A stretch of 64,000 nucleotides of DNA, taken from assembly GCA_036971475.1 (NCBI GenBank), contig JBAIZL010000007.1, positions 34,798,002 through 34,862,001 on the forward strand. Reading direction: 5' to 3'. Position 1 is the first letter of the stretch. Every line of letters starts with the position of its first letter. This document shows, piece after piece, positions 10,268-22,320 of this stretch. The translations under genes and the position numbers were made by a program. Below the pieces are notes generated by a model. That model worked only from the letters and a program-made list of their open reading frames with translations. It ran no database searches and had not been told where the DNA came from. The stretch comes from Prosapia bicincta. Its lineage: Eukaryota; Arthropoda; Insecta; Hemiptera; Cercopidae.

Positions 10268-11204
10268 CTAAAACAAAATATTTACCATAGTTTGATAGAA
10301 GGTTTTTAAGTTGAATAAAGGTGAAATTTTTAAAGCCTAGTTATACAAATATAATAACATAAAGCTGTAGAATCCATATTACTATCATTATCACTTTAAT
10401 ATCCATACTGTGTGTCGTAAATTCTCTTCAAGTCTTTAAAAAAAGTAAAGCTATCAACCCATCTTCTGTTGGACTATCATCTTTCAAATACCTATTATTT
10501 TGATATGAGTTTTCTTGATACTTCTATCTTCTCGTTTGCTGGCTCTTCATTCAAACCTTATCTTACTTTCTGTTCTTAATTCTATGAAATCATGAAATTT
10601 CCTATTTATTGGAAATTGTTTTATTTATCTGAATCGTGTTGTAATGTGCAATCCCCTGTTAATGAAAATATTGTTAACATCATCTGAGTTTGTTCAATCA
10701 AAATTATGCTATTTTCTTTAGTCCTAAATTATTACATTGTTTGTAAGATTAAATATAACATAGTCTCTCTATATAACGCTAGGCAGTTTCACACCAGATG
10801 AATGACAATTACACATTCAGATTAGTAAACAAATTTCAAGAATAGTGAAATCTTCCACAGTAATTGCAAATTTATTTTATTGAACACAGTTTGGTGCCTT
10901 GATTATACATATTGTAATATCTATTTAAATATTAAAACAGTACTGTACTTTATACGCAGAATTCAAATACATGACCACCAGGATTAAAGTACTTGTCTGT
11001 TTCAGTTAGTCTTCGGTTAAGATAAACAACTTTTATTGCATTTGTATTATAAAAAATTATTATTATTCCAATAGAGACAGTAGCATTATTTGAAATAAAT
11101 TTGAGAAACACAAAATGAAAGAAAAATATTTTTAACACTTCAAACAAAAAACTGAAAAAATAACTAATCAAAATATGGAAAGCCATCATCACGGTGAAGC
11201 GTTA
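10268..11204. other. Intron, nothing recognised
   Basis: AT-rich intronic sequence with no convincing open frame, RNA gene or repeat. Confidence 0.5.
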
Positions 11205-11655
11205 ATTTATTTTACCGCCTAAATAATCTAATTCGATAGGAAATAATTCTATTTGTCGCTGCGAGAGACCAACTGTTGACCAATAGTAAAACAGCTGTGC
11301 AGGCAAAGGTTGATATTTCTAGTATAGTTTTCAAATAAAATAAGGAAGTCGTCGATAGAGACTGAGATTAGCGAGTCGAGAGTCTTCCTGGGAACCAACG
11401 GACTGGATCCCAGCCGCATGCTAGCTTTCAGAGGGAACCAGCGAGAGGTAACACTTAGTAATTGTATCAACTCACAATAGGTAAACGATTTATTTAATGT
11501 TCCTTTTTATATTTGTTAGATATTTATATATTTGTTTAAACGCACGGTCTATGGTCTGCGGAGGATTTTATGTCATTTAATTGTGGTAATTAAAATTAAA
11601 ATCGATGATTTCGAGTTTTATTAAATCCTTCAACAGCAGTGACGTTACAACAGGA
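11205..11655 (+). mobile_element. Dispersed repeat R, copy 1 (possible solo LTR)
   Basis: About 440 bp, shared in the same orientation with 20866-21310. Both begin ccgcctaaata(a/g)tctaatt and contain aatagtaaaacagctgtgcag, a GC-rich block near gactagcgagtcgagag, cgatttatttaatgttcc, aggattttatgtcattt and ttattaaatcc. One GC-rich region followed by a polyadenylation-like AT-rich tail fits an LTR or non-autonomous retroelement. No TG...CA ends are clear and no coding region is attached. Confidence 0.6.
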
Positions 11656-12776
11656 GAGCTAAGGTACAAGGAACAACAGGGGGATAGTTCATGGTTGGAG
11701 ACTCGTCTTCAATTGTGTATTTAAGTTAGGAAATTTTCAAAAGTATTAAAGTAAAGCAAAGGAAAAATTAGTTTAAAGTGGAGTTTTGAGGGAGTATTAA
11801 TTTAAAAAATTAAGGTTTATTAATTTGGGGGTAGTTAATAATCAATAGTTAATCTTAAAGTTAGACAAGAAGTTTTATTTCTTGTCTAAAGGTAGATTGA
11901 AAGGAAAATATAGTGCATATTGTAAAGCTAAAGAGAAGTTATTTCAATAATAAATATTTGGGGAAAGTTAAAATTAGAACAAGAGTTTAGGCAGCAAGAC
12001 AATAAGAAAACATAGAAACAGTTGTAAGAAGGACTCAGATGAGGGATTCAATGGATCCAGCAGACGATATAAGAAGGTCAACGCAGTAAGGTTTAATGGA
12101 GACATCAGCATCATCTGTGCATCAAAATTATAAAGAGCCTCTATCCACATAGTCATTGCATAACACGGTCATCAGTACATACACAATGAAAACAAAGGGG
12201 GGAAATCATACACGTAGACATTTCTTTTAGTAAAACTAACCAATTAAATTTATATAAATTATTTAAATATTAAAATTTAATAAATAAAATCTTAAACTTA
12301 TGTACATTATCTCTATTTAAAAAATCATTAAGTAACTAGAAAGGCAAAGTGTTTACTATCAAAATTAAATGAAACTAATTTGCAGTGTTAGCAACCACCA
12401 TTGCCCTGAAACTGATTTAATGTTTATAAATAAATATTTTGTTTAGTAAAAACGTGCTCACCTAATGTTGATTTTAAATTTTGCTAGTCAAATATTGAAT
12501 TTATGATTTTTGTAGTACTTGAAATCTATAGTTAACAATTAAATTTAATCTCTAGACAAACTTTTTTTATTCCAAGACCTAATTATTAATAAAGATAATT
12601 CAAGATTCTCAACAGAATATGTTGACTGGTGCCCCCACTGAGCTACATGAAAGAACAAATTTAATTGCTACTCACCTTAATTAACTAAATACATTAATTA
12701 AAATAGGTGTCAATTACAATTAGTGTGAGTAATTCATTTTACACTCACACAGAATTAATAATAGAAATAAAAGACA
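11656..12776. other. Intron, nothing recognised
   Basis: AT-rich sequence. Short inverted aagaagttttattt/cttgtctaaa strings near 11870-11895; no gene or known element recognised. Confidence 0.45.
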
Positions 12777-13050
12777 GGTATCTTGCGAGTTAAATATAAT
12801 ATTTTATTCTGCTACAGCGACATTTCGATAGCTAGATTATCATCATCAGGCTTATCTTTTTTTTATTATTTTACAGAATTTTGGGCTGTTTTAAGCGAGG
12901 CAAAGAACAATACTATATTACAAGAAAAAAACATTAGAAAAAATTTTAAAAAAGATAAGCCTGACGATAATAACGATCTAGCAAACGATCTGATCAAAAC
13001 ATCACCGTAGCAGAATAAAATATTATACCTGACTCGCAAGACAGCCGTTT
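12777..13050. mobile_element. Family G inverted terminus pair (PLE-like)
   Basis: Inverted arms: gtatcttgcgagttaaatat ... ttattctgctac on the left, and gtagcagaataaaatattat ... gactcgcaagac on the right. The centre carries caggcttatcttttttt and its complement. The left arm contains a hammerhead-like core; the right arm core is damaged (ctgacgataataacgatc). The 75-codon frame across it is a by-product of the palindrome. Confidence 0.6.
12816..12852 (-). ncRNA. Hammerhead-ribozyme-like motif, family G
   Basis: Minus strand: AGC stem I, CTGATGA (12849-12843), one unpaired T, stem II GATA-loop-TATC, GAA, a one-pair stem III (A-TG-T), C, then GCT closing stem I. All core bases are canonical, but stems I and III are very short. 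Confidence 0.5.
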
Positions 13051-13171
13051 TTTATTTCTCTTACAATTACTGTAAGTGTTGTAATTGGCACAGAGGTTAA
13101 TTGACCGGCAGACAATCACCTGAAGAGGTTAAGGAGATAGGTAATTGGTACAAAAACTATCTCTTACTCAC

Positions 13172-13244
13172 TTGATGTGGATTCTTCCTGTGAGGTTTCA
13201 TTCAAATCATCTATATTCTTTATCTTTTGTTTTGGTTTTTCCAC
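13172..13244 (-). CDS. Host gene internal exon, 73 bp
   Basis: The acceptor is catttatag and the donor A|GTGAGT. Phase 0 in (after the exon ending at 13815) and phase 1 out. It encodes 24 residues, first basic (VEKPKQKIKN) then acidic/serine-rich (DDLNETSQEESTS). No domain recognised. Confidence 0.6.
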
Positions 13245-13814
13245 CTATAAATGAATAAATATTAAAATGTATTGATGTCTTGCTTATAACTACAAGAAAA
13301 CTGGTATTAAACTGTTGAAAAGCACTAAATGAAAAATATATTAATTTGAAAAATTCTATTTCTTCAAACTCTTTAAATTGGTACTACATTTAAATTTGTA
13401 TGTATAAAAATTATTTATATTCTATAAAAAAACTAATCAAATATGTGTGTGGTGTATAATATAAATAAATTGTTTAATCTCAAAATTATTAATGTTTTTA
13501 TTGCCAAAATGATTGTTTTGAAAATAACATCAGTTATGAAAACGAAAGAGAATCCTAGAGCTTTTAGTATTTTGTATAACCCAAATATTATTTTACACGC
13601 ATAAAGGGTTGAGATTTAACTAATTTTAAGAGTGATAATTCACAAATTGTTGTGAACACTATAGGTTTATAACTGTGTGGACTAAGACGTGTTATATGAA
13701 AATTTGCAAAGTGAATTTCTATGCAAAGATCAATGTCTATAGATGTTTTTGTCTGTGTAGATGTTCTATTCTAAGTATCGTGAGCTTTATTGTTGCGTTT
13801 GCAGTTATACTTAC

Positions 13815-14183
13815 GTTCGTTGCAGTTGTTTTTTTCTTTGTTTTGGCTTCTTCAAGCAACATAGTTTCCTTGTTATTTCTGTTTAAAACTGATTTTCTTT
13901 TTCCGACATTCTCAATATTTTCTTTACCTTTGGAATCAGCTTTTTTGATTGCCTTAGTAGATGGATTATTATTTGGAATCTCACTTAATATCTTAGTGTC
14001 AACACATTTATTTCGTGTTTTTATTGTTGTTGCCTTGTCTTTTGTTGCATTCTGTGATGAGTTAGACAAACTTCTGCGTTTGGAAATTTCATCTTCATTT
14101 TTAGCAGATATATCTCTTAGTGTTTTAATCTCTTTAATTCCTTGTTTTGGAGAAATTTGTTTCAATCTCTTCAAGTTCTTTAC
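13815..14183 (-). CDS. Host gene internal exon, 369 bp, Lys-rich
   Basis: The acceptor is tttttgatacag and the donor AAC|GTAAGT; phase 0 in and out, 123 codons without a stop. The sequence is very Lys/Ser/Thr-rich with several basic clusters that could be nuclear localisation signals (for example KRRSLSN, GKRKSV, EAKTKKKT). Low complexity and no globular domain. The plus-strand frame at 13675-14247 is its shadow. Confidence 0.7.
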
Positions 14184-14314
14184 CTGTATCAAAAAACATT
14201 TCTTTTTTAAATTAGGTTATTTGTATCTAATATTTTATCATCTATGACCCAGTGAATATCTACTATTATGTTTAAAACAATAAATATATGGGATTAGAGA
14301 TTTCTTCAAAAAAC

Positions 14315-16086
14315 GGATATTTGGTAATTTATACCATTATGTTATTCCATTTTGCTCATTTGATTGTTGTAGTGTTGGTAATCATGTCTGGTAAACATTA
14401 GGTTGGCTATATGGATATTTGGTAATTTATACCATTATGTTAGTCCATCTTGCTCATTTGATTGTTGTATTGTTGGTAATCATGTCTGGTAAACATTAGG
14501 TTGGCTATATGGATATTTGGTAATTTATACCATTATGTTAGTCCATCTTGCTCATTTGATTGTTGTATTGTTGGTAATCATGTCTGGTAAACATTAGGTT
14601 GGCTATATGGATATTTGGTAATTTATACCATTATGTTAGTCCATTTTGCTCATTTGATTGTTGTAGTGTTGGTAATCATGTCTGGTAAACATTAGGTTGG
14701 CTATATGGATATTTGGTAATTTATACCATTATGTTAGTCCATTTTGCTCATTTGATTGTTGTAGTGTTGGTAATCATGTCTGGTAAACATTAGGTTGGCT
14801 ATATGGATATTTGGTAATTTATACCATTATGTTAGTCCATTTTGCTCATTTGATTGTTGTAGTGTTGGTAATCATGTCTGGTAAACATTAGGTTGGCTAT
14901 ATGGATATTTGGTAATTTATACCATTATGTTAGTCCATCTTGCTCATTTGATTGTTGTAGTGTTGGTAATCATGTCTGGTAAACATTAGGTTGGCTATAT
15001 GGATATTTGGTAATTTATACCATTATGTTAGTCCATCTTGCTCATTTGATTGTTGTAGTGTTGGTAATCATGTCTGGTAAACATTAGGTTGGCTATATGG
15101 ATATTTGGTAATTTATACCATTATGTTAGTCCATTTTGCTCATTTGATTGTTGTAGTGTTGGTAATCATGTCTGGTAAACATTAGGTTGGCTATATGGAT
15201 ATTTGGTAATTTATACCATTATGTTAGTCCATCTTGCTCATTTGATTGTTGTATTGTTGGTAATCATGTCTGGTAAACATTAGGTTGGCTATATGGATAT
15301 TTGGTAATTTATACCATTATGTTAGTCCATTTTGCTCATTTGATTGTTGTAGTGTTGGTAATCATGTCTGGTAAACATTAGGTTGGCTATATGGATATTT
15401 GGTAATTTATACCATTATGTTAGTCCATTTTGCTCATTTGATTGTTGTAGTGTTGGTAATCATGTCTGGTAAACATTAGGTTGGCTATATGGATATTTGG
15501 TAATTTATACCATTATGTTAGTCCATTTTGCTCATTTGATTGTTGTAGTGTTGGTAATCATGTCTGGTAAACATTAGGTTGGCTATATGGATATTTGGTA
15601 ATTTATACCATTATGTTAGTCCATCTTGCTCATTTGATTGTTGTAGTGTTGGTAATCATGTCTGGTAAACATTAGGTTGGCTATATGGATATTTGGTAAT
15701 TTATACCATTATGTTAGTCCATCTTGCTCATTTGATTGTTGTAGTGTTGGTAATCATGTCTGGTAAACATTAGGTTGGCTATATGGATATTTGGTAATTT
15801 ATACCATTATGTTAGTCCATTTTGCTCATTTGATTGTTGTAGTGTTGGTAATCATGTCTGGTAAACATTAGGTTGGCTATATGGATATTTGGTAATTTAT
15901 ACCATTATGTTAGTCCATCTTGCTCATTTGATTGTTGTATTGTTGGTAATCATGTCTGGTAAACATTAGGTTGGCTATATGGATATTTGGTAATTTATAC
16001 CATTATGTTAGTCCATTTTGCTCATTTGATTGTTGTAGTGTTGGTAATCATGTCTGGTAAACATTAGGTTGGCTATATGGATATTT
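14315..16086. repeat. 98-bp satellite, 18 copies, with seven-unit higher-order repeat
   Basis: Copies start every 98 bp from 14315 (ggatatttggtaatttatacc) to 15981, plus a few bases of a 19th. They are almost identical and differ mainly at two sites: ccat(t/c)ttgctc and ttgta(g/t)tgttgg. The variant order in units 4-10 is repeated exactly in units 11-17. It is intronic, immediately upstream of the exon at 13815-14183, and not coding. Confidence 0.97.
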
Positions 16087-16335
16087 GATCTGTGTCAGCT
16101 GTCAAAACAGTTACATTTGTTTTGGAATAAGTAATGCAAGGATTTACGAGTGGTATAAGCATTCCCAAAAAAGGCTGGGAAGATATTGAAGATGACAGAT
16201 TCTATACCGAAGACATTAATCCTAGATTGATAAACCCCTTTTGTTAGTGAAACCTATTTATAAACATTTTCACAAACTACTCTGAAAATAAAATCTTTTG
16301 TTTATCATAACCTTAAAGAATATATTATGAGTAAG

Positions 16336-17371
16336 TACACTGGGTATCGTATATAATGACATCGCTTAATACGACGTACTGGCTGTAACAATGAAGATTC
16401 CCGGCCCCTTAATTCTATAGTACCTGTTCAATACATTTTACATCGCCTATAATGACATCGGGTAAAACGACGGATCGGTTAGAACGACACTCATTTCAGG
16501 TCCATCTAAAAAAAATCGACTATAGCGACGGAACATTCTAGAATTCTCCGAATGGTAATCCTCTCGATGTAAACTAAGCTTATTAAGAATCGTGATCCCC
16601 ATTCCATTTCCGTTCCACTGTATGAAAAATAAGAAAACAATAAAAAAGGCAGAGAAAAAAAGAAAATTTATATACAAAACTAAAGACCCTACTACTAAAA
16701 TAAGCACTCAACGTTTAACTCGGAATGTTTGTTTGTTTCTGTTTGTGCCAACTGTTTCGGAGATCGATAATGTAAACGGAGACATAGATAATAGATGTGT
16801 CACGTCCGAGACTATTTATAGCCGAGATAAGCTGACATTTGTTTACTACAATCAAATGTTGACACATTAGGTTTTACGATCGTTGTTTTTTGCCGCGTTA
16901 AATGGGTCAAACTAAAAAAAAAAATTTTTAATATAAAAGTTAAACCAAATTAAATCTGTTCATAAAACTACCTGGAACATTGTTACAGTTGAAGCATCAA
17001 AAGTTAATTTGGAATTGTCGGATTTAAAAACGACTCAGGCACAATATTCTCCAAACTCTTCTGAAGCATTGACGTAAAAATCAAAGCTTTATACAAACGC
17101 GTATCGACAGTAGAGAAGTTTCAATTAGCCTGGGAGTGAGCGTGCCGGTGAGCTCGCCGTATCTAAGAAAATCGACAGGCCGTATCTAAGCTAAGAGCGC
17201 ATCGGCACGCTCTCTGTACCTCATAAGGGAACCCATAGCGTGCCGGACTTTATTATTCAGTCTAGAATTCTCCCCACTCCATCTTGGTGTGTACTGGATA
17301 TAACGACGACCGGATATAGCAACCTAATTTTCATCCCCCCTTAAAGGTCTTTATAGACGATACCCAGTGTA
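16336..17371. mobile_element. pogo/Tc1-like non-autonomous DNA element
   Basis: Terminal inverted repeats: tacactgggtatcgtatata (16336) and tatagacgatacccagtgta (17352-17371), with TA at both outer ends. Subterminal blocks (cctataatgacatcggg, ggatataacgacgaccgg) resemble the repeated tails of pogo-group ends. The interior is GC-richer, with an inverted gagcgtgccg/cggcacgctc pair near 17140-17215. There is no transposase frame. Confidence 0.7.
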
Positions 17372-17945
17372 CATAAAAATACTGATCAAACACATAAGAT
17401 TGTGATGCTTAGTTAATCATTGAAACTAAGGCCTAATCATATCAGTAAAAAGGCGAGCAATATTTCTTAGCCAAAAGCAGCTGACAATACCAAATATTGC
17501 TAACAGAGTACAACATGTATACCACACATTTTGCAATGCAAAAAAACCTTGAGCAAATCAAAGTAACATAACTGATTAACTTCCAGAATTCCTGTTAACT
17601 CATTGTATGCTAAGACTCAGTGACTCCTAATCTGATGATCCTACTATTCAGCCATTATTATTCAACAAGGGACAAATAGGTTAAAGAAAGTATCATAGAA
17701 ATAACCTTATGATTGTGAAAATGAGGAAATGCATGGCTTATTTACAGTGCTAAGTATACAATTAGAAGGTGCTGTTTGTTTCAATTTACAATACAATGCA
17801 TTGCAAAAAGGGTCATTTTAGAAGCAGCACTAATCAGTTATATACTAAAAGTGTTCAATTAAAGCATACAAGAATATATTAAACAAATTATCTTCACGAT
17901 TGTTTGAAAAGTTTTAAAACATTGTATAATTTTTTTAAAGCTTAC
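17372..17945. other. Intron, nothing recognised
   Basis: No open frame or repeat recognised between the pogo-like element and the next exon. Confidence 0.5.
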
Positions 17946-18073
17946 TGGTGACATCATAGATTTTGAATTGATTTTTCTCTTCTGACGTTCATCAGTGCTC
18001 ACTGCAGCATTCCCATTATTTGGCTGTGGTTGGAACTCAATAGTCTTTTGGGCTGGATGATTTGTAACTGGCC
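17946..18073 (-). CDS. Host gene internal exon, 128 bp
   Basis: The acceptor is ctgtttattatgaaag and the donor CCA|GTAAGC. Phase 1 in (the two bases GG complete the codon begun at 22827) and phase 0 out. It encodes 42 residues rich in Pro/Gln/Asn followed by a basic cluster (ERQKRKINSK). An ATG lies just upstream of the exon, but the phase match supports splicing rather than a start. Confidence 0.6.
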
Positions 18074-18689
18074 CTTTCATAATAAACAGAAAAAATATAA
18101 TTACTTAACAAGTTGTAAAAATTCCTCAAAATATAAATGAATTATTAACACAAATGAATCATTTTCTACATCATCCTTCATATAACAAAAAACGTATACA
18201 ATATATACACATAATTTAACAGGTAACGTCATAAAAATTATCAGTTTAAAAAATAATGTTAATGAAAAGAGTGAGCTTTGAATATCAATACTTTTACAAA
18301 ATATACATTGCAATCATTTTTCAAGAAGTGTTTAAAATCTTAAGAAGTATTTCACAGACTGTACCAAGTATAATGAAAATCATTTTAGTATCATAAAATT
18401 TATTTTGAAATTTTATATTTTTGACAAAACATGTATGGACATGTTATCCATACATTTAGAAAAGAAAACTGGCAAATAAAATAAATCACAGAAGTACTCT
18501 GACATACATTTAAAGACTGGTTTTATAAGAATACTATGAAAAATGAAATTTTTTATGGTAAATATACTATTTATTAAAATAAATATATTATCACAGATCT
18601 TTCAATTGATTGATTGTAACGCAACAAACTCTAACTAATAAATCCAGATAGAACAAAAATAAAATGGGATATAGATTTTATGTACCAGC
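18074..18689. other. Intron, nothing recognised
   Basis: AT-rich intron; a 70-codon minus frame (18101-18313) has no coding character. Confidence 0.5.
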
Positions 18690-19400
18690 AGATTCAACTT
18701 CTAGTACAGATCCTGAATTATTAGCAGTAAATGCTGCTTTAGTAGTAAATGCTGCCTTCATCTTGAAGAGGAAAGCATCTGTATCTTGATGGACTTCAAA
18801 TTAGTAATGGAGGCTGTAATCAAATCTACTCCAGGAAACTACTATTTCAGAACTAGTGAATTGAAGAACATCTTGAAAAAATTAATAAAGAAGAACAATA
18901 TTCTCTAATGGATAACTGGTCACTCCTATGTAGTAGAAAAAAGAGAAGCCAGACGAAATAGCTAAATTTTTATCTATCAAAAACAAGTTGGAGTTTCAAA
19001 ACTCTCGCTTGTCCAAACGCCCAGAAAAAAGTAGAGTATTCCAGGAGAAGTGGGTTGAATGCTGGAGATTGGAAAATACTGAAGACCAATATTTAACATT
19101 CAGAGGGAATCCACAAGCTCAGAATTTTATCGTGGTATCCGAATATCTATAGCTGCATTCGAGCAAGTACTTGAATCAGTCACATTGTTACATAGGCCTA
19201 CAACTGACACTTTAACCTTAGCGATAGCCCAATATGCCATAGATGGCACATCGAAGTAGAGACCATGCATCATATATTGCTACTCTGCATAGGGCCAAAC
19301 AAACACAGAGAAAAGTTTAAATCAAGACTCAGAGGGGCATTGGGCATGGATAAGATCAAACAGCGATTACTGGAGCAAGGAAATTATTTAGAGGCAGAGC
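18690..19400 (+). pseudogene. Decayed jockey/I-like LINE, RNase H region
   Basis: In broken plus-strand frames, a stretch reads close to LMDFK...AV..., then a spacer and Q-W-x-x-GHS-Y-V...NEKPDEIAK. This matches the RNase H domain found downstream of RT in I/jockey-type LINEs. Several stops and frame changes make it non-functional. The right part (19265-19400) is still open and may continue the same ORF. Confidence 0.5.
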
Positions 19401-19411
19401 ATTTTTTTTAT

Positions 19412-20440
19412 TTAATCACTTTAACAATAGTTGATGACTATTCGAACTTTAAATTTTGTAAATTTGTGAAAACTTACTGAGACAGAACGTTTTCTATCGC
19501 TATATGGTGATCTTCATCAGTGTCTTCTGCTTGGAGATGTCGGGTCAAGTGGTGTCGGTTTTAAAGGCAGATTTTCGATAGTATCAAAGAGTATGTGTGA
19601 TTTGTATTATGTTTGATAGTTTAATATGTTTGTACTTTGTGTTTTTGCGTGTCTGTAAATTTCATATTGTTCTAGTGTGTTGAGACGTGGCTTTTTTTAT
19701 GTGTAGGATTTTTAGGTTATGGTAAATGTCTGTGTATTTGTGTCCTGTTTCTTTTATGTGATTGTAAAATGCTGAGTTGGTGTTCTGTTTGTGTTCCTTG
19801 ACTTTTTATTTAAGATTTATAGAAATCCTACGCCTCAACATTACCATACATAAACAAAACAACAAACAAAATAACCCGCAAATTAAAAAAAAAAAGGATA
19901 CAAAATAGCATACAAAACTAATAACAAGTTACAATACAAAATACAACACAACATCAACAACAAAGATAAACTACAAGCACCGGGCGTATACAAACTGAAA
20001 TGCGACGAATCTAACAAATTCTACATTGGACAAACAGGTCGCAGCTTTAAACAAAGAGTCGAGGAACACAAACAGAACACCAACTCAACATTTCAAATAC
20101 ACAGACATTTACCATAACCTAGAAATCCTACACATCAACAAAAAAGGGCCACATCTCAACACATTAGAACGATATGAAATTCACAGATACACAAAAGCAC
20201 AAAGTACAAACATATTTAACGAACAAACACATTACAAATCACACATACTCTTTGTTACTTTTGAAAACCTGCCTTTAAAAATGTCACCACTTGACCCTAC
20301 ATCTCCAAGCAGAAGATCGCCACATAGCGATCGAAAATGTTCTGTCTCAGTAGGTTTTTACAAATTTACAAAATTTAAAGTTCGGATAGTCATAAACTAT
20401 TGTTAAAGTGATTAATTAAGATTCACCGAATGTAATGGAC
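19412..20440. mobile_element. PLE family E inverted pair with GIY-YIG remnant
   Basis: The left arm (19412-19815) is a minus-strand PLE 3' end. The right arm (about 19816-20440) is the plus-strand 3' end with an endonuclease remnant. Near 19985-20090 it reads GVYKLKCDES, NKFYIGQTGRSF and EEHKQN, then frameshifts; the frame at 20026-20406 carries the last ~100 codons of family E. Both outer ends show the shared tail aactttaaattttgtaaatt. The junction at 19800-19830 joins two different internal points of the element. Confidence 0.75.
19480..19525 (-). ncRNA. Hammerhead-ribozyme-like motif, family E copy 1
   Basis: Minus strand: AGACA / CTGATGA / A / GATCAC-loop-GCGATA / GAA / AACGTT / C / TGTCT. 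Stem I has 5 pairs. Stem II is imperfect here. The mirror terminus (about 20310-20355) has a deletion removing CTGATGA and cannot be active. Confidence 0.6.
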
Positions 20441-20865
20441 TACAACATTCAAAAATTTTTTTACTGACTGTGATCCATCTATTAAACGAACAAAAAATAT
20501 CTGTGCAGTATGGAACATGTAATTTTCAGCTAAAACTATATGAGATAATGTGGACAAATGCCCACCATATTAGTAAATTGTATCTGTACAAAATCAATAA
20601 TAGTCTATAGCAGTTGTCAGGACCTGTAGGTTAAGCTATGAAGTTATAAAATCCACTGTTTCAACCTTTTGATAAAAACCAGGGTTCATAAATAATATAT
20701 AGCTCCATTTAAACATTAAAAAAAAATACAGGAGATTGTCTTACAAAGGTAACTAAATTAGGTAATAATTCTGAAAATTTATAATTAAATGTTAGTTCAT
20801 TTATAAGAATTCTATTTAGGTAATGGAAAGAAATAAAAAGAATCCTTACAAATGTAACGTTATTT

Positions 20866-21310
20866 TGTATGGCCGCCTAAATAGTCTAATTTGATAGGAT
20901 AATTCTAATTGTCGCCGCAAGATAGTGACAGCTGACCAATAGTAAAACAGCTGTGCAGGCGAAGTTTGATATTTCTGGTATAGTTTTAAATGAAATAGGT
21001 GAGTCCTTTAGAGAGACTGAGACTAGCGAGTCGAGAGAGAACACGTCTTCCTGGGGACCGACGGACTGCATCCGGCCGCATGCTACCTTCCCGAGGGAAC
21101 CTGTAAGAGGTAACAACAGTAAGAGTCATTGTATCGACTCCTAACAGGAAAACGATTTATTTAATGTTCCTTTTTATATTTGTTAATAATTCATGCGTTT
21201 ATTTGAATGCACTGTCCATGGCCCCCAGAGGATTTTATGTCATTTATTTGTATTAATTTATATCGATGATATGCCGTTTATTAAATCCTCGACAGCAGTA
21301 TCGTTTGACA
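20866..21310 (+). mobile_element. Dispersed repeat R, copy 2 (possible solo LTR)
   Basis: Same order of blocks as 11205-11655 and the same orientation, with substitutions and small indels. The two overlapping small frames (20886-21144) on opposite strands fall in the GC-rich part and are not convincing genes. Confidence 0.6.
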
Positions 21311-21699
21311 AAATAGGAGTTGAATAAAGGTTCACTCAGCAATTTTCATAGAGCAAATACAAGTGTAGTATAAGAATAATCATTCTGCAATTGGTACAAT
21401 TATGTTTTATAAAACATTATGACTGAAAACGTAATAGTAGCTTTGCTGATGATGCAGCACAGTTATATCAGTTACGTAAACTTGGTATTCTATTCAATAA
21501 AAAAATTAACAACTATCTTCAAATACCTGGAGATATATTAATTTAAGACAATTTCCTATAGTATCACTTTCTTGTTGAATGAGGATGCCTGTTTCGGGAG
21601 ATGTGTCTCATTGTCTACTCAGACTATAATTGATCTCTTGGTTGTTTTAGGTTGAGGAGGATTAGGATACAGATATCAGGTGATTTTTTAGGGTGTTTT

Positions 21700-21865
21700 A
21701 GGAGTTATGATATTTTAGGGGGTTATGATGTTTTAGGAGTTATGATATTTTAGGGGTTATGATGTTTTAGGAGTTATGATATTTTAGGGGTTATGATGTT
21801 TTAGGAGTTATGATATTTTAGGGGTTATGATGTTTTAGGAGTTATGACGTTTTAGGGGTTATGAG
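21700..21865. repeat. 34-bp minisatellite from the PLE-A coding end
   Basis: Alternating taggagttatgatattt and taggggttatgatgttt, about 4.5 units. The parent string taggagttatgatgtc lies at the C-terminal coding end of the intact PLE-A copies (24509 and 39426). Confidence 0.85.
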
Positions 21866-21885
21866 TGAATTATAATATAATTAGG

Positions 21886-21887
21886 CG

Positions 21888-21930
<43 letters not shown>
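21886..21930. repeat. (GT)n microsatellite
   Basis: About 20 uninterrupted GT units. Confidence 0.95.
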
Positions 21931-21933
<3 letters not shown>

Positions 21934-22074
21934 ATGAAGCTTGAAATGTTTCGTACTGTTCAGTTGTATAGAATCGTTTAGGTTGTGTGGAATTTATGTA
22001 GGTTTGATGTTATTACAATAAATATATTGGAAATAACCCCAATACCACAAAAATAATCCAAAATAACTGATAAT

Positions 22075-22320
22075 ACAACTATATTTAAAAAGTACTTAAC
22101 TAAGTGAATACATAATTGCTTACTTGCTGACGAGTTTCAAAACATTCGTTCCTTTTACAAAGCTAACCCTCTACTCCAACCGCTATCTCATATGAGGAGA
22201 GGGTTAGCTTCGTAAAAGGAACGAATGTTTTGAAACGCCTAAGCAATTACATATTCACTTAGTTAAGTAATTTTTAAATATAGTTTAATCAGTGAATTCA
22301 AGATGATTAGATCAAGCAAC
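22075..22320. mobile_element. PLE family C terminus palindrome
   Basis: Arms of about 105 bp: actatatttaaaaagtactta ... ctaaccctctact, a short spacer around catatgagg, then the inverted agagggttagcttcgtaaaa ... tttaaatatagtttaatc. No coding region. Same structure as 32300-32650. Confidence 0.8.

Larger units (their letters stand above)
21570..22000 (-). mobile_element. Decayed PLE family A 3' end
   Basis: gcctgtttcgggagatgtgtct ... ctactcagactataattgatctc matches the PLE-A terminus at 24389-24441 and 39310-39362. It is followed by the equivalent of the last coding block, with ttaggagttatgatg repeated. The rest of the coding region is lost. Confidence 0.65.

Noticed and set aside
14315..16086. 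CRISPR array
   Set aside because: Units are directly abutting and near-identical with no unique spacers; the context is eukaryotic.
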